64,000 nucleotides of DNA, taken from the NCBI GenBank assembly GCA_965208605.1, contig OZ242345.1:1488001-1552000 (forward strand), given 5' to 3'. Position 1 is the first letter of the stretch. Each line of letters starts with the position of its first letter. The DNA comes from UBA9659 sp965208605 (GTDB lineage Bacteria > Pseudomonadota > Gammaproteobacteria > Pseudomonadales > Azotimanducaceae). The notes beneath the pieces were generated by a model that worked only from the letters and a program-made list of their open reading frames with translations, was not told the DNA's origin and did no database searches. This document shows, in pieces, positions 33,448 through 42,314 of this stretch. The position numbers were made by a program, and so were the translations under genes.

Positions 33448-34851
33448 ATGTTTAATTTAACGCTGTTCATTGTGCTTGTTGTTGCGCTTTTGTTTGGTGC
33501 GCTTGTTGGCTACTTGATTGCCGCGCATCGCACAAAAAATGCCTTGTATCAGGAACGCACCACCGCTGCCCTGGCAACTGCGGAAAAAGATAGCGCGGTA
33601 GGGCAGTTCCTCAGCCTGCAGCAAGAAGGGACAAGCTTGGAAGAAGAACTAACAAAAACGACGGCTCAACTCCAGGCTACCGAACACGATAATGTCAGAC
33701 TCAAAGCAACATTACAGGCCGAGGAAGAAAAGCAAAAATCTGCTGAGGAGCAGGCGCGACAACTTGAAGAAGATCGGCGACAACTGAAACAAGAATTTGA
33801 AAATCTGGCAAACAAAATATTCGAAGACAAAGGAAAAACATTTTCAGAACAATCAAAAACCAGCCTTGATAGTCTTCTCAAACCCTTCGGTAATCAGATT
33901 AGTGATTTCAGAAAACGAGTCGATGAAATACATACTCAGGCAACCAAAACAAATTCGGCAATAGAAGTTGAGATTAAAAAAATCATGGAGGTCGGTGCGC
34001 AGCTCAGCGACGACACGAACAACTTAACCACTGCTTTGAAGGGTGATAAGAAGACCACCGGTAACTGGGGGGAGATGCAATTAGAGAGGGCATTACAACT
34101 TTCCGGACTGGTGCCTGATGTGGACTATAAAATCCAGGAGCATCACAAGGACTTGTCGGCAGCCAAGCGCTATCCGGATGTTGTGGTCTATCTGCCAGAA
34201 AAAAAGCATCTGGTGATTGATAGCAAGGTATCACTGGTGGACTATGATGCAGCGATTGCCGCGAAAAATGATGCCGAACGAAAGCAGGCGATTGATAACC
34301 ATACCAAGGCGGTGCAAAGGCACATTGATAGTTTGTATAAGAAGGACTACAGCAATCTCGTGGGGATACATAGCCCGAGCTTTGTGCTGATGTTCATGCC
34401 CATTGAGCCTGCCTACATTGAAGCTATGAAGCACAACCGCGAGCTCTTCTACTATGGCTATGATCGGAATGTAATTATGGTGTCACACACCACGCTTATG
34501 CCGATTTTGCAGACGGTAGCTAATCTCTGGAAGAACGAACGAGGCAACGCAGAAGTGCGAAAACTCCTTGCCGAGGCAGGGGGTATCTATGACCAGGCCT
34601 GCCTCATATCAGACAGATTAAAAAAGCTCGGTGGATCTTTGGGCGCCACGGTCAGCCACTACAACGAGACTGTCATTGGTCTTTCCGGGAACCAGGGGCT
34701 AGTGGGTAAGGTGGAGCGCTTCCGGCAATTGTCAACAAAGAATATGCAGGATGTTCAACAACTACATCCAGACATAGAGACCCGACGGCTGGAGGCTATT
34801 CCTGCGCCGGCAACAGAGGATGATACGCAAGAGATAGAGAAGCTTCCCTGA
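33448..34851 (+). CDS. rmuC: RmuC-family DNA recombination protein
   Basis: The 467-residue protein has an N-terminal membrane anchor (1-25) and a long coiled coil (about 45-145). The RmuC nuclease-like domain follows, with KTTGNWGEMQLERALQLSGL, RYPDVVVYLPEKKHLVIDSK and FVLMFMPIEPAY. The E..LE....D.....DSK pattern fits a PD-(D/E)XK fold. RmuC limits certain DNA rearrangements. I chose ATG 33448 with GGAG upstream rather than an earlier TTG. Confidence 0.9.
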   Translation: MFNLTLFIVLVVALLFGALVGYLIAAHRTKNALYQERTTAALATAEKDSAVGQFLSLQQEGTSLEEELTKTTAQLQATEHDNVRLKATLQAEEEKQKSAEEQARQLEEDRRQLKQEFENLANKIFEDKGKTFSEQSKTSLDSLLKPFGNQISDFRKRVDEIHTQATKTNSAIEVEIKKIMEVGAQLSDDTNNLTTALKGDKKTTGNWGEMQLERALQLSGLVPDVDYKIQEHHKDLSAAKRYPDVVVYLPEKKHLVIDSKVSLVDYDAAIAAKNDAERKQAIDNHTKAVQRHIDSLYKKDYSNLVGIHSPSFVLMFMPIEPAYIEAMKHNRELFYYGYDRNVIMVSHTTLMPILQTVANLWKNERGNAEVRKLLAEAGGIYDQACLISDRLKKLGGSLGATVSHYNETVIGLSGNQGLVGKVERFRQLSTKNMQDVQQLHPDIETRRLEAIPAPATEDDTQEIEKLP

Positions 34852-34866
34852 GCGGGACGGGCTCTG

Positions 34867-35304
34867 CTATTCAAGATGAGTGACGTTGATATCGCCCCAG
34901 TGTTGTTGGAGATATTCAGCGATAAGCCGACGATGACAATGATGAGGTTTGTGCTCGCTACATAGCAAACAGGAATCTGTCAATATTTCTTTGGGAATAG
35001 TCTCTTCAATGTGTCGTTGTTGCATGAGTTTTAGAAACTGTTCCTCGTAAGTATTCCAGTCCTTGTGCTTTTTCTTATAGTCGCTCAGCATTTCCTGTGT
35101 TGGTGCCAACTCGGGAGCATGAATGTATTCCATGCCGCAAATTTCTTGTAGGAAGTAAGCAAGGTCATTCTTCTTTGCGAAGCCCGCAAGCTGAGATACA
35201 TTGTTGAGTCTTACATCTACGACTCGCTTGGCGTTGGACTCGCCGAGCAAATCGAAAAATCTCTGAGCAGATTTCTTAGTAAATCCGACGGTGAAAAGCA
35301 TCAT
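34867..35304 (-). CDS. DUF488 family protein, short form
   Basis: The 145-residue protein starts MMLFTVGFTKKSAQRFFDLL and has KRVVDVRLNN and the C-terminal family motif CSEHKPHHCHRRLIAEYL. DUF488 proteins have a conserved Cys-x-E....CHR site that suggests catalysis or nucleotide binding; the reaction is unknown. It overlaps the upstream DUF488 gene by four bases. Confidence 0.85.
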   Translation of the reverse strand: MMLFTVGFTKKSAQRFFDLLGESNAKRVVDVRLNNVSQLAGFAKKNDLAYFLQEICGMEYIHAPELAPTQEMLSDYKKKHKDWNTYEEQFLKLMQQRHIEETIPKEILTDSCLLCSEHKPHHCHRRLIAEYLQQHWGDINVTHLE

Positions 35305-35903
35305 GGCGTCTCTTCCGCTATCTGATAGGCAACCTGTTTTTCCTGTTGCTTGATAGCTTCTGCGAGTAATTCCTCTCGGGTCATAAATAAATCCTCGCGC
35401 TTCTGATATGTGGCATCCAACAGTCTATTCATCACCTCATGCTGAGATTCCGTCTGCCCATCAGCAAGAATATGTTCTACAGCCATGCCCCGCTCATCCA
35501 GGGCGCCGGCTACCAACAGGGTACGATGACAATGTAGCGGCTCTTTTTCCGCACACATAATGGCTATACGGTCACCCTCTGCTTCTTGGATGACGCGCTT
35601 GATACCCTCATTAAAGAGATTTGTTTTCGCTACCCGGGCATATTGCACCCGTCCATCTACATAACACGAAGGATCTGTAGAACGCCCGCCGAGTTTGTGC
35701 CCGAGAAACAAATATCTTATTTGGTACTGTTCCAGCGCAGGTCCCAAAACATCCCGGTTGAACTGGGGGTTAAAGCGACTAAATGGACTTGAACGCACAT
35801 CCACCACCTGGGCAATAGCCTGCTGGCACAGCAAGGCGGTGAAGGTCTTCATGGAATGATTGGAATGTCCAATCGTTAACACGGGATGCGCTGCTTTGTT
35901 CAC
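35301..35903 (-). CDS. DUF488 family protein, long form
   Basis: The 200-residue protein starts with VLTIGHSNHSMKTFTALL, continues with QVVDVRSSPFSRFNPQFN, and has the family motif CAEKEPLHCHRTLLVAG. It is clearly related to the next gene, but only distantly, so the pair is an old duplication or a two-subunit unit. A C-terminal charged helix (KREDLFMTREELLAEAIKQQ) is extra. It lies 15 nt after the dual-OB gene. Confidence 0.87.
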   Translation of the reverse strand: MNKAAHPVLTIGHSNHSMKTFTALLCQQAIAQVVDVRSSPFSRFNPQFNRDVLGPALEQYQIRYLFLGHKLGGRSTDPSCYVDGRVQYARVAKTNLFNEGIKRVIQEAEGDRIAIMCAEKEPLHCHRTLLVAGALDERGMAVEHILADGQTESQHEVMNRLLDATYQKREDLFMTREELLAEAIKQQEKQVAYQIAEETP

Positions 35904-35918
35904 ACTTATAATTCCTTT

Positions 35919-36596
35919 TTAGCACTCAATCACAGTTGCAATGAGTTTGGAGAATGCATTCTTATATGGCTCGCCAAGGCTTATCGTCAAATAACTCTCA
36001 CCAATCTTGTAGTCACCATCCGGTTTTGCTAAGTAGGTTCGTTCGTAGTTTGGATCCGTAATCCATAACTTATAATCAGTACTGCAATGCTGAAAATGCC
36101 CTTGAACACGTCGCTTTGGATTCCCAAATGCTTCGCCTGGTTTGTACACAGATACTGATAACAAATCCACATGAATAAGTCGTAACGAATCGTCGAAACT
36201 GTTTGCAGCTCCCAATGGGATCTTGTCATTTTTTCCATTATAAGTACTGTGTCCGTTAATCCACAGGTTGGTGACCGGGTCAACGCAGGACTGTAAAAAG
36301 TCATGCCTTACTTGATCTTTTTTTACCCAGTATTTTGTTGCATCAAATAGCCAGTTCTCTGGTTGGTGTTGGCTCGGTGTCGGTTTAATCATTGGCACAT
36401 CTATGATGTCTAACACACGCGGGTCGCTACCATCTTCATATTGGCGTTCTTGTTCTGACACCTCTTGATTTTCTCGCTCACTCACCGGTCGAATCCACTC
36501 GGCAGGCACTGCGTCAGACAATACCTTACCCGCGATACATCGTCCTTGGAGTTTGCGTGAATTGGCGAGGCATAGGATACGTTTGATTGTGGACAC
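35919..36596 (-). CDS. Dual OB domain-like protein
   Basis: The 225-residue protein starts ILCLANSRKLQGRCIAGK and has WIRPVSERENQEVSEQERQY, DPRVLDIIDVP, WLFDATKYW, LWINGHSTYNG and KLWITDPNYERTYL, then a conserved C-terminal SLGEP. I recognise these from proteins named dual OB domain-containing; they are often encoded next to DUF488 genes. OB folds bind nucleic acids, so an RNA or DNA ligand is plausible, but the role is unknown. It heads the three-gene operon. Confidence 0.75.
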   Translation of the reverse strand: MSTIKRILCLANSRKLQGRCIAGKVLSDAVPAEWIRPVSERENQEVSEQERQYEDGSDPRVLDIIDVPMIKPTPSQHQPENWLFDATKYWVKKDQVRHDFLQSCVDPVTNLWINGHSTYNGKNDKIPLGAANSFDDSLRLIHVDLLSVSVYKPGEAFGNPKRRVQGHFQHCSTDYKLWITDPNYERTYLAKPDGDYKIGESYLTISLGEPYKNAFSKLIATVIEC

Positions 36597-36625
36597 GGCT
36601 TATATCCTTGCGCGAAGAGTTAATT

Positions 36626-36808
36626 CTAATTGACATTCACAAACATCATTATTGGACGCTGATTAGGCGCGGCTTCTATGGGCAATAAGGTACACGATTG
36701 CCGGGGCGAGCTTCTTCCACTCTGGTCCAGTAATTGCCCAAAACCCCCCAGATTACTCAGATCTTCTTGTTGCATGTCTTGCAAACAACTACTAATTGAT
36801 TTATCCAT
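36626..36808 (-). CDS. Small protein of 60 residues, unrecognised
   Basis: The product starts MDKSISSCLQDMQQEDLSNL and ends RPIMMFVNVN. The ATG overlaps the stop of the upstream membrane protein gene by eight bases (ATGGATAA), an arrangement typical of coupled genes. No domain is recognised. A longer in-frame start exists inside the upstream gene but would overlap it heavily. Confidence 0.55.
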   Translation of the reverse strand: MDKSISSCLQDMQQEDLSNLGGFGQLLDQSGRSSPRQSCTLLPIEAAPNQRPIMMFVNVN

Positions 36809-37175
36809 TTTTATTCTCAATGATTTTATCGACTCTACTTTTGAGTTTCTTTTTGTTCCTGAGAAAATCAAAACCATCACCCTGGGCATTGGGAGGAGGT
36901 TCATGTGCATCTTGATCAGGCACCTGCTTCTCGGTAGCAGGTCTTCTAAACAAGTTGTAGCAGAGGTATACCCCTATGCCCAAAATAATTAACGACCACT
37001 TCCCCACAAACATCAATCTTTGCTCATCGGGAAGTTGCTGGAATTCATCGATTCCTGAAAAAATGATCTGCACGAGAAAGAGGAATACACCAAGACAAAA
37101 CAATGCTTTCCAACGTGGCTTCAGCCAGGTCCAAATGACATAGAAAGCACCTATTTTGAGTAGCGCTTTGAGCAT
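36801..37175 (-). CDS. Small membrane protein of unknown function
   Basis: The 124-residue protein has about two to three hydrophobic segments (about 1-20, 26-44 and 58-75), then a hydrophilic tail with a lysine-rich end (RNKKKLKSRVDKIIE). It starts two bases after the stop of the upstream small gene. No family is recognised. With its two neighbours it forms a compact operon. Confidence 0.65.
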   Translation of the reverse strand: MLKALLKIGAFYVIWTWLKPRWKALFCLGVFLFLVQIIFSGIDEFQQLPDEQRLMFVGKWSLIILGIGVYLCYNLFRRPATEKQVPDQDAHEPPPNAQGDGFDFLRNKKKLKSRVDKIIENKNG

Positions 37176-37177
37176 AT

Positions 37178-37438
37178 CTAGTGAATCCCCAGGGCTATTA
37201 ATAGGACTACTAGTGCTGAGTTCATAAGGTTTTTCTTTATTTTTTCTTCTTCATCGCGGACGATGTCCTCCCGTTCATCTTCACTGAAATCTTCTATATT
37301 CTTTTGTTGTAAAGCGAGCCTTGCCTTCACTTTTTTGATTGCTTTTTCTCGCAATCCGGCGCGGTGTTTATCAAGCAGCCTTTCCTTGTATTGTTGAACT
37401 TTAGAGAAACTTCCTTTACCTGGAATTTCCATTCGCAT
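37178..37438 (-). CDS. Small charged protein with C-terminal membrane segment
   Basis: The 86-residue protein is a highly charged, probably helical or coiled-coil chain (residues 10-68). It ends in a short hydrophobic tail (NLMNSALVVLLIALGIH), so it may be tail-anchored in the inner membrane. It is the first gene of the three-gene run 36626-37438. No family recognised. Confidence 0.6.
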   Translation of the reverse strand: MRMEIPGKGSFSKVQQYKERLLDKHRAGLREKAIKKVKARLALQQKNIEDFSEDEREDIVRDEEEKIKKNLMNSALVVLLIALGIH

Positions 37439-37495
37439 ACTCCATGTATGTGTTATTCACTGCCCTGGTTTGTTCATTTCCAGCGGCTTGCGCCG

Positions 37496-37570
37496 CCACT
37501 CTGGATTCCCGTCACCCCAGTCATCACAGCCGATGGTTGTAATGACTGGGGTGACGAGAATGACGGCGGG
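37496..37570. repeat. Dispersed palindromic repeat, long hairpin copy
   Basis: CGTCACCCCAGTCAT (37510-37524) is perfectly matched by ATGACTGGGGTGACG (37542-37556). The outer edges carry CTGGATTCC and GAATGACGGCGGG, the shared ends of the dispersed family. The rest of the gap 37439-37635 shows no gene. The stem could also form in mRNA read through from the slipin gene. Confidence 0.85.
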
Positions 37571-37635
37571 AGGGATGCGTCTTTAACGAAAGCACAACCC
37601 ACCGACCGACCCCCCGCTGAGGTGTGGCAGGAATA

Positions 37636-38412
37636 TCAAGGTGCGTCGCCCTTATCTGAGGTTCCGGACGAGATGAGCTTGAGCCCTTCAAGTAGATCAA
37701 TAGGGAGCGGGAACACAATCACTGAGCTCTTGTCACCAGCCACTTCCGTTAATGTTTGCATATATCGCAGCTGTATTGCCTGGGGCTGCTTGGCAAGAAT
37801 CACCGCCGCTTCAAGCAACTTTGCCGAGGCTTCAAGTTCACCAGTGGCATGGATCACCTTCGCGCGTCGCTCTCGTTCTGCTTCGGCTTGCCTGGCAATC
37901 GCGCGAATCATAGATTCATCAATATCAATGTGTTTTATTTCTACATTGATGACCTTAATTCCCCATGACTCCGTCTGCTCATCCAGCAGTTCTTGAATCC
38001 CTGCATTCAGTTTATCCCGCTGCGCGAGCATTTCATCTAGTTCATGCTGACCCAGAATGGACCGGAGTGTGGTCTGTGCCAACTGGTTGGTCGCTTCAAA
38101 AAAGTCTTCAACCTGAATGATTGCCTTATCAGCATACAGCACCCGAAAATAAATGACGGCGCTCACCTTGACGGACACATTGTCCTTAGAAATAACATCC
38201 TGCGTGGGCACATCGTAAACAATGGTTCGCATATCAACTTTGACAATTTGTTGAATACCTGGAAGCACGATAATCAGCCCAGGGCCTTTAACTGACTGAA
38301 ACCTACCTAGAAAAAATATGACGCCACGTTCGTATTCACGAAGAATCCGAAAGGTGTAGAAACCAATACCGAGCAGTATCGCAGCCAAGACTCCAATATT
38401 CCAAAATTCCAT
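37636..38412 (-). CDS. Slipin (SPFH/band 7 protein)
   Basis: The 258-residue protein has one N-terminal membrane segment (6-24) and the SPFH domain: EYERGVIFFLGRFQSVKGPG, VPTQDVISKDNVSVKVSAVI, QTTLRSILGQHELDEMLAQR. A charged helix with EAERERRAKVIHATGELEAS follows. Slipins assemble at the inner membrane and are usually encoded with an NfeD-type protease, as here (22 nt away). Confidence 0.93.
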   Translation of the reverse strand: MEFWNIGVLAAILLGIGFYTFRILREYERGVIFFLGRFQSVKGPGLIIVLPGIQQIVKVDMRTIVYDVPTQDVISKDNVSVKVSAVIYFRVLYADKAIIQVEDFFEATNQLAQTTLRSILGQHELDEMLAQRDKLNAGIQELLDEQTESWGIKVINVEIKHIDIDESMIRAIARQAEAERERRAKVIHATGELEASAKLLEAAVILAKQPQAIQLRYMQTLTEVAGDKSSVIVFPLPIDLLEGLKLISSGTSDKGDAP

Positions 38413-38433
38413 ATCAATCTCCCATTTTTCCGG

Positions 38434-39807
38434 TTATTTCTTACTTACAGTCAACAACAGCTCATCCACTGAAACAATACTTACCTTGTCGCCGGGGGCA
38501 ATATTATCTTGGGAAGTCGCACGCCAGATTTCACCACCGATGCGGACCTGCCCTTCTTCTTGCAGATTAGACAGGGCTTCACCAGACCTCCCAACAAGCG
38601 CAACCGTGCCGATGCTGAGGCGTTTTTTTCTGATTTTCAAGGCGATGTTGATGGTGGCAATAATCAGCAGAGCAAAAATGGCACCAACGGTCATCACTGT
38701 CGGCAAACCAAGTTGAAAAGCTTCAAATTCTGTGTCAAACAACATAAGCCCCCCTATAGAAAAGGCCGCAATGCCTCCTATGCCCAATATACCAAAACTT
38801 GGCACAAGTGCCTCAGCAATCATAAGAGAAAGCCCCAGTAGCAACAACGCCAGCCCAGCATAATTCAAGGGTAGAAGTTGAACTGAATAGGCGGCAAGCA
38901 ATAGACATATAAGGCCGGTAATACCAGGGACCAGTGAACCAGGATTGTAAAATTCAAGAATGATGCCATACACACCGAACATGCCGAGTATCAAAATCAT
39001 ACTGGGGTTGGTCAGTATTGAGAGCATTTCCGTACGCCAATCCGGGGTGTGGAAGTGAGTGTCTTTATCCTCTAGTTCCAAACTATGACTGCCTGAGGCT
39101 GTGGGCACCTCCATCCCATGCAGTTGTTGGTAGAGGTCTGCCAGGTCCTTGGCGATAACATCAATGACATTCAGTTCCAGCGCGGTGTGCGCATCAATGC
39201 TGACCGCTTCGCGAACGGCCTGCTCGGCCCATTCTGCATTGCGTCCTCTGAGCACCGCGAGACCGATAATATAGGCACTTGCGTCGTTCACCATCTTCCG
39301 TTCCATCGCCGTAGATTCTGGTTTGGTGCCTTCGTCAGGCTCTTCTTCACCGGGCATTGACGGTGCTGAGGGGGCGCCAATTTGCACTGGTGTCGCCGCG
39401 CCGAGGTTGGTCGCCGGTGCCATGGCCGCGAGGTGACTCGCGTAGGAAATGTAAGTACCCGCACTGGCGGCTCTTGCACCGCCAGGGGCGACATAGGAAA
39501 CAACCGGAATGTCACTCGCGAGTATTGCTTTGATGATGTCCCGCATCGCGCCGTCAAGCCCGCCGGGGGTGTCCATCCTCAACACTATCAGGCTGGCCTC
39601 GGCAGCCTCGGCATATTCAAATCCACGCAACAGGTAATCGCTGGTGGCGGGTCCAATCGCACCTTTAATATCAAGGAGCCATATCTTCCCCGAAGCAACC
39701 GGCGCATTGGCATGCGTCTGCGGCGTTAATGGCGCACTGATAAAAAGAAGCATAAAAAGACCAGCCAGGGAAACCAGGGTGAGCAGTCTAGTGAGCTTAT
39801 TCCACAT
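38434..39807 (-). CDS. NfeD-family membrane serine protease
   Basis: The 457-residue protein has a signal segment, then a ClpP-like Ser protease domain. The catalytic Ser lies in GGARAASAGTYISYAS and the Lys in MERKMVNDASAYI. Four to five membrane helices follow (about 255-385), and a C-terminal OB-like NfeD domain (about 395-455). The family cuts membrane proteins such as stomatin-like partners; the slipin gene is next door. Confidence 0.92.
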   Translation of the reverse strand: MWNKLTRLLTLVSLAGLFMLLFISAPLTPQTHANAPVASGKIWLLDIKGAIGPATSDYLLRGFEYAEAAEASLIVLRMDTPGGLDGAMRDIIKAILASDIPVVSYVAPGGARAASAGTYISYASHLAAMAPATNLGAATPVQIGAPSAPSMPGEEEPDEGTKPESTAMERKMVNDASAYIIGLAVLRGRNAEWAEQAVREAVSIDAHTALELNVIDVIAKDLADLYQQLHGMEVPTASGSHSLELEDKDTHFHTPDWRTEMLSILTNPSMILILGMFGVYGIILEFYNPGSLVPGITGLICLLLAAYSVQLLPLNYAGLALLLLGLSLMIAEALVPSFGILGIGGIAAFSIGGLMLFDTEFEAFQLGLPTVMTVGAIFALLIIATINIALKIRKKRLSIGTVALVGRSGEALSNLQEEGQVRIGGEIWRATSQDNIAPGDKVSIVSVDELLLTVSKK

Positions 39808-39825
39808 AGTTACTTCCTCCGCCTA

Positions 39826-42153
39826 CTACAGTGTATTACCAGAAGAGATTGCCCGGCGCTCGGTACGCCGAGCGAGGTAAAGACTCAGCATAAACCAAAA
39901 CAGGCCCATGGCACCAAGGCTAAAAACAATATCCCCGGGCACTCGCACCCAAACGGCAAACTCCATCCAATAAGAGTGGATAAACTCAGCAGCCCGCGCA
40001 GTCCAATAACTTTCCGCAAAAGAAGTGTACGCCTGCATCAAGCCCTGAGGCAACAATGAGAAGAACACCATCAAAACCAGCCCGCCATTAAGTAACCAGA
40101 AAACATACTTAAGCAATCGGTCCGACCAGGCGATGTTTTTCAAATTAAGCCCGCGCATACAAAATAGAAGTAGCCCAATACCGAGTAACCCATAAACACC
40201 AAATAAAGCGGCATGCGCGTGAGTCGCGGTGGTGAGTAACCCCTGCATATAATAGAGCGCTAGAGGTGGGTTGATGAAAAAGCCCAGCACACCGGCACCC
40301 ACCAGGTTCCAAAAGGCAACCGCGAAAAAGAACATCAGCGGCATACGATAGCTACGCATCCAGGGGGCATCTTTTTCAATACGCCAGTGGTCATAAGCAT
40401 CAAATGCAATCAACGCCAGGGGCACAACTTCTAAGGCAGAAAATACTGCACCCAAAGCAAGCACCACTTGCGGTGTTCCAGAAAAATAAAGATGGTGGAA
40501 AGTACCCAGCACACCACCGCCAAGGAAAATCATCGCACTAAACATCACATAGATCGCCGCCGTTTTCGGATTGAGTAAACGCATGTGTACAAAAATCCAT
40601 GCAATCCAAGCCGTAGCAAAAACTTCAAATACCCCTTCCACCCAAAGATGAACAACCCACCAACGCCAATATTCTGCAATCGTAAGATGAGTCTCTCTGC
40701 TCCACAAAAGTCCGGCACCATAAAGAAGCCCAATAGCAATGGATGCAAAAAGCAATAGAATCAGCAGATGCCGGTCATCACGTTTGGCTCTAATCGCCGG
40801 GATGATGTTGCGCGCCATCAATAGCAGCCAAAAGAGGAGCCCGCTAAACATCAAAATTTGCCAGAACCGCCCCAGATCAAGATATTCATAACCTTGATGA
40901 CCAATCCAAAAATTGAGCACATGGTTAGTAATATAGCCTTGAATTGCTGCCCACTCTCCCGCCATAGACCCAAGCGTGACTACTACCAACGCGACCCACA
41001 GCAGATTGACTAGCTGCTTTTGCCCTTTCATTTCTCGCCCGCTGATTAATGGCGCGGCATAAAGCCCCGCGGCTAACCACGACACCGCAATCCAGGTGAT
41101 GGCAAGTTGCGTATGCCAGGTCCGAGTCAGGGCGTAGGGCAGGTAATCAGCTAAGGGAAAGCCATAAAATTCATGGCCTTCAACGGCATAATGAGCAGTG
41201 ATTGCACCCAGGAAGATTTGCAACCCAAACAAGATAATAACAAGCCAAAAATACTTCTCCGTGGCGCGCATAGAAGGTGTTGAGAGCATATTTTCTATGG
41301 GATTAGATTGCGCAAAACCCTCTGCAGGCGCTTGTTCTATTTTCCAAATATCTCGCTCACGATTAAAAAACCAAGTCAATAACCCTATGCCACCAATCAG
41401 CAACATGATGCTGATGAAAGTCCAAATAAAAGTTTCCGGCGTTGGTTTGTTATCCACCAGAGGTTCGTGGGGCCAGTTATTGGTGTAAGTAATATCATCA
41501 TCGGGGCGATTTGTTACCGCCGACCAGGCCGTCCACCAGAAAAAAGCGGAAAGTGCTTTGAGGTCGGCAGGCTTGACATCATCGCCCAGGGGAGTGTCGG
41601 CAATGGCATAAGCCTCGCGCAGCTCCTTAAATGGAGTCCTGCTATCAATGCCAAACAGTCCCGAATAATGGGCAATTGTTTTCTTGATTGCGGCTGCTCG
41701 CTCGGCGCTAAGGGTGATAGTCCCGGTATTCGGAGCATAGCGATTGCGTTTCATATCTATGCTGAGCTGCACTCTTAAAAGCGCTTTTTGAGCCTCAGGA
41801 AGGGCTTCATAGCTGCCTTCTTTATAGCTGCCCCCATTGGCACGCGCGTCCAGCATGTTGAGGGCTTCCCGATGGAGTTGGTCGGCAGTCCAGTCGGGGG
41901 CGAGATAACTCCCATGCCCCCAAATAGAGCCGAGTTGCATCCCCCCAAGCCTTCGCCAGGTATCCATCCCGCGCTGAATGTCGTCTTTAGTAAAGATGGT
42001 TTGCCCCGATTCGCTAACCACTTTTTGAGGCAAGGGTGGGGCTTGTTGGTAAATCTCCCCCCCGACAAGCAACAGAATAGAAAATGAAAAGACTAGCGAT
42101 AAACCAAAAATGAACCACAGACGTTTGATAGTAAATACAGTGCGATAGTCCAT
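39826..42153 (-). CDS. norB: Quinol-dependent nitric oxide reductase
   Basis: The 775-residue protein is a single-chain qNOR. It has an N-terminal helix, then a long periplasmic region (about 40-210) without haem c motifs. The haem-copper core has histidine-bearing helices (TAHYAVEGHEFYGF, RTWHTQLAITW, HLWVEGVFEVFATAW, GTFHHLYFSGTP, THAHAALFGVYG). The GVFEV glutamate is typical of NO reductases. It reduces NO to N2O using quinol. No norC or regulator lies beside it, consistent with a stand-alone detoxification enzyme. Confidence 0.92.
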   Translation of the reverse strand: MDYRTVFTIKRLWFIFGLSLVFSFSILLLVGGEIYQQAPPLPQKVVSESGQTIFTKDDIQRGMDTWRRLGGMQLGSIWGHGSYLAPDWTADQLHREALNMLDARANGGSYKEGSYEALPEAQKALLRVQLSIDMKRNRYAPNTGTITLSAERAAAIKKTIAHYSGLFGIDSRTPFKELREAYAIADTPLGDDVKPADLKALSAFFWWTAWSAVTNRPDDDITYTNNWPHEPLVDNKPTPETFIWTFISIMLLIGGIGLLTWFFNRERDIWKIEQAPAEGFAQSNPIENMLSTPSMRATEKYFWLVIILFGLQIFLGAITAHYAVEGHEFYGFPLADYLPYALTRTWHTQLAITWIAVSWLAAGLYAAPLISGREMKGQKQLVNLLWVALVVVTLGSMAGEWAAIQGYITNHVLNFWIGHQGYEYLDLGRFWQILMFSGLLFWLLLMARNIIPAIRAKRDDRHLLILLLFASIAIGLLYGAGLLWSRETHLTIAEYWRWWVVHLWVEGVFEVFATAWIAWIFVHMRLLNPKTAAIYVMFSAMIFLGGGVLGTFHHLYFSGTPQVVLALGAVFSALEVVPLALIAFDAYDHWRIEKDAPWMRSYRMPLMFFFAVAFWNLVGAGVLGFFINPPLALYYMQGLLTTATHAHAALFGVYGLLGIGLLLFCMRGLNLKNIAWSDRLLKYVFWLLNGGLVLMVFFSLLPQGLMQAYTSFAESYWTARAAEFIHSYWMEFAVWVRVPGDIVFSLGAMGLFWFMLSLYLARRTERRAISSGNTL

Positions 42154-42250
42154 AAGGTTCTACCTTTTTATAAGCGTGTTATATTGAAGGTTGTCGCTAA
42201 TAGAGCAACTGTTAATAAACACGATTACACAAAAATATCATAATTCCAGA

Positions 42251-42289
42251 ACCCCCGTCTTCTCGCCCTAGGCGGGAATGACGAGGGTG
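42251..42289. repeat. Dispersed palindromic repeat, copy upstream of norB
   Basis: CCCCGTCTTCTCGCC, CTA and GGCGGGAATGACGAGGG form an imperfect hairpin belonging to the same repeat family. It lies between the acyl-CoA ligase 3' end and the norB 5' end. A pair of GGTCACGTAAT repeats sits beside it at 42297-42325. Confidence 0.75.
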
Positions 42290-42314
42290 AATTAAAGGTC
42301 ACGTAATTAAGGGG

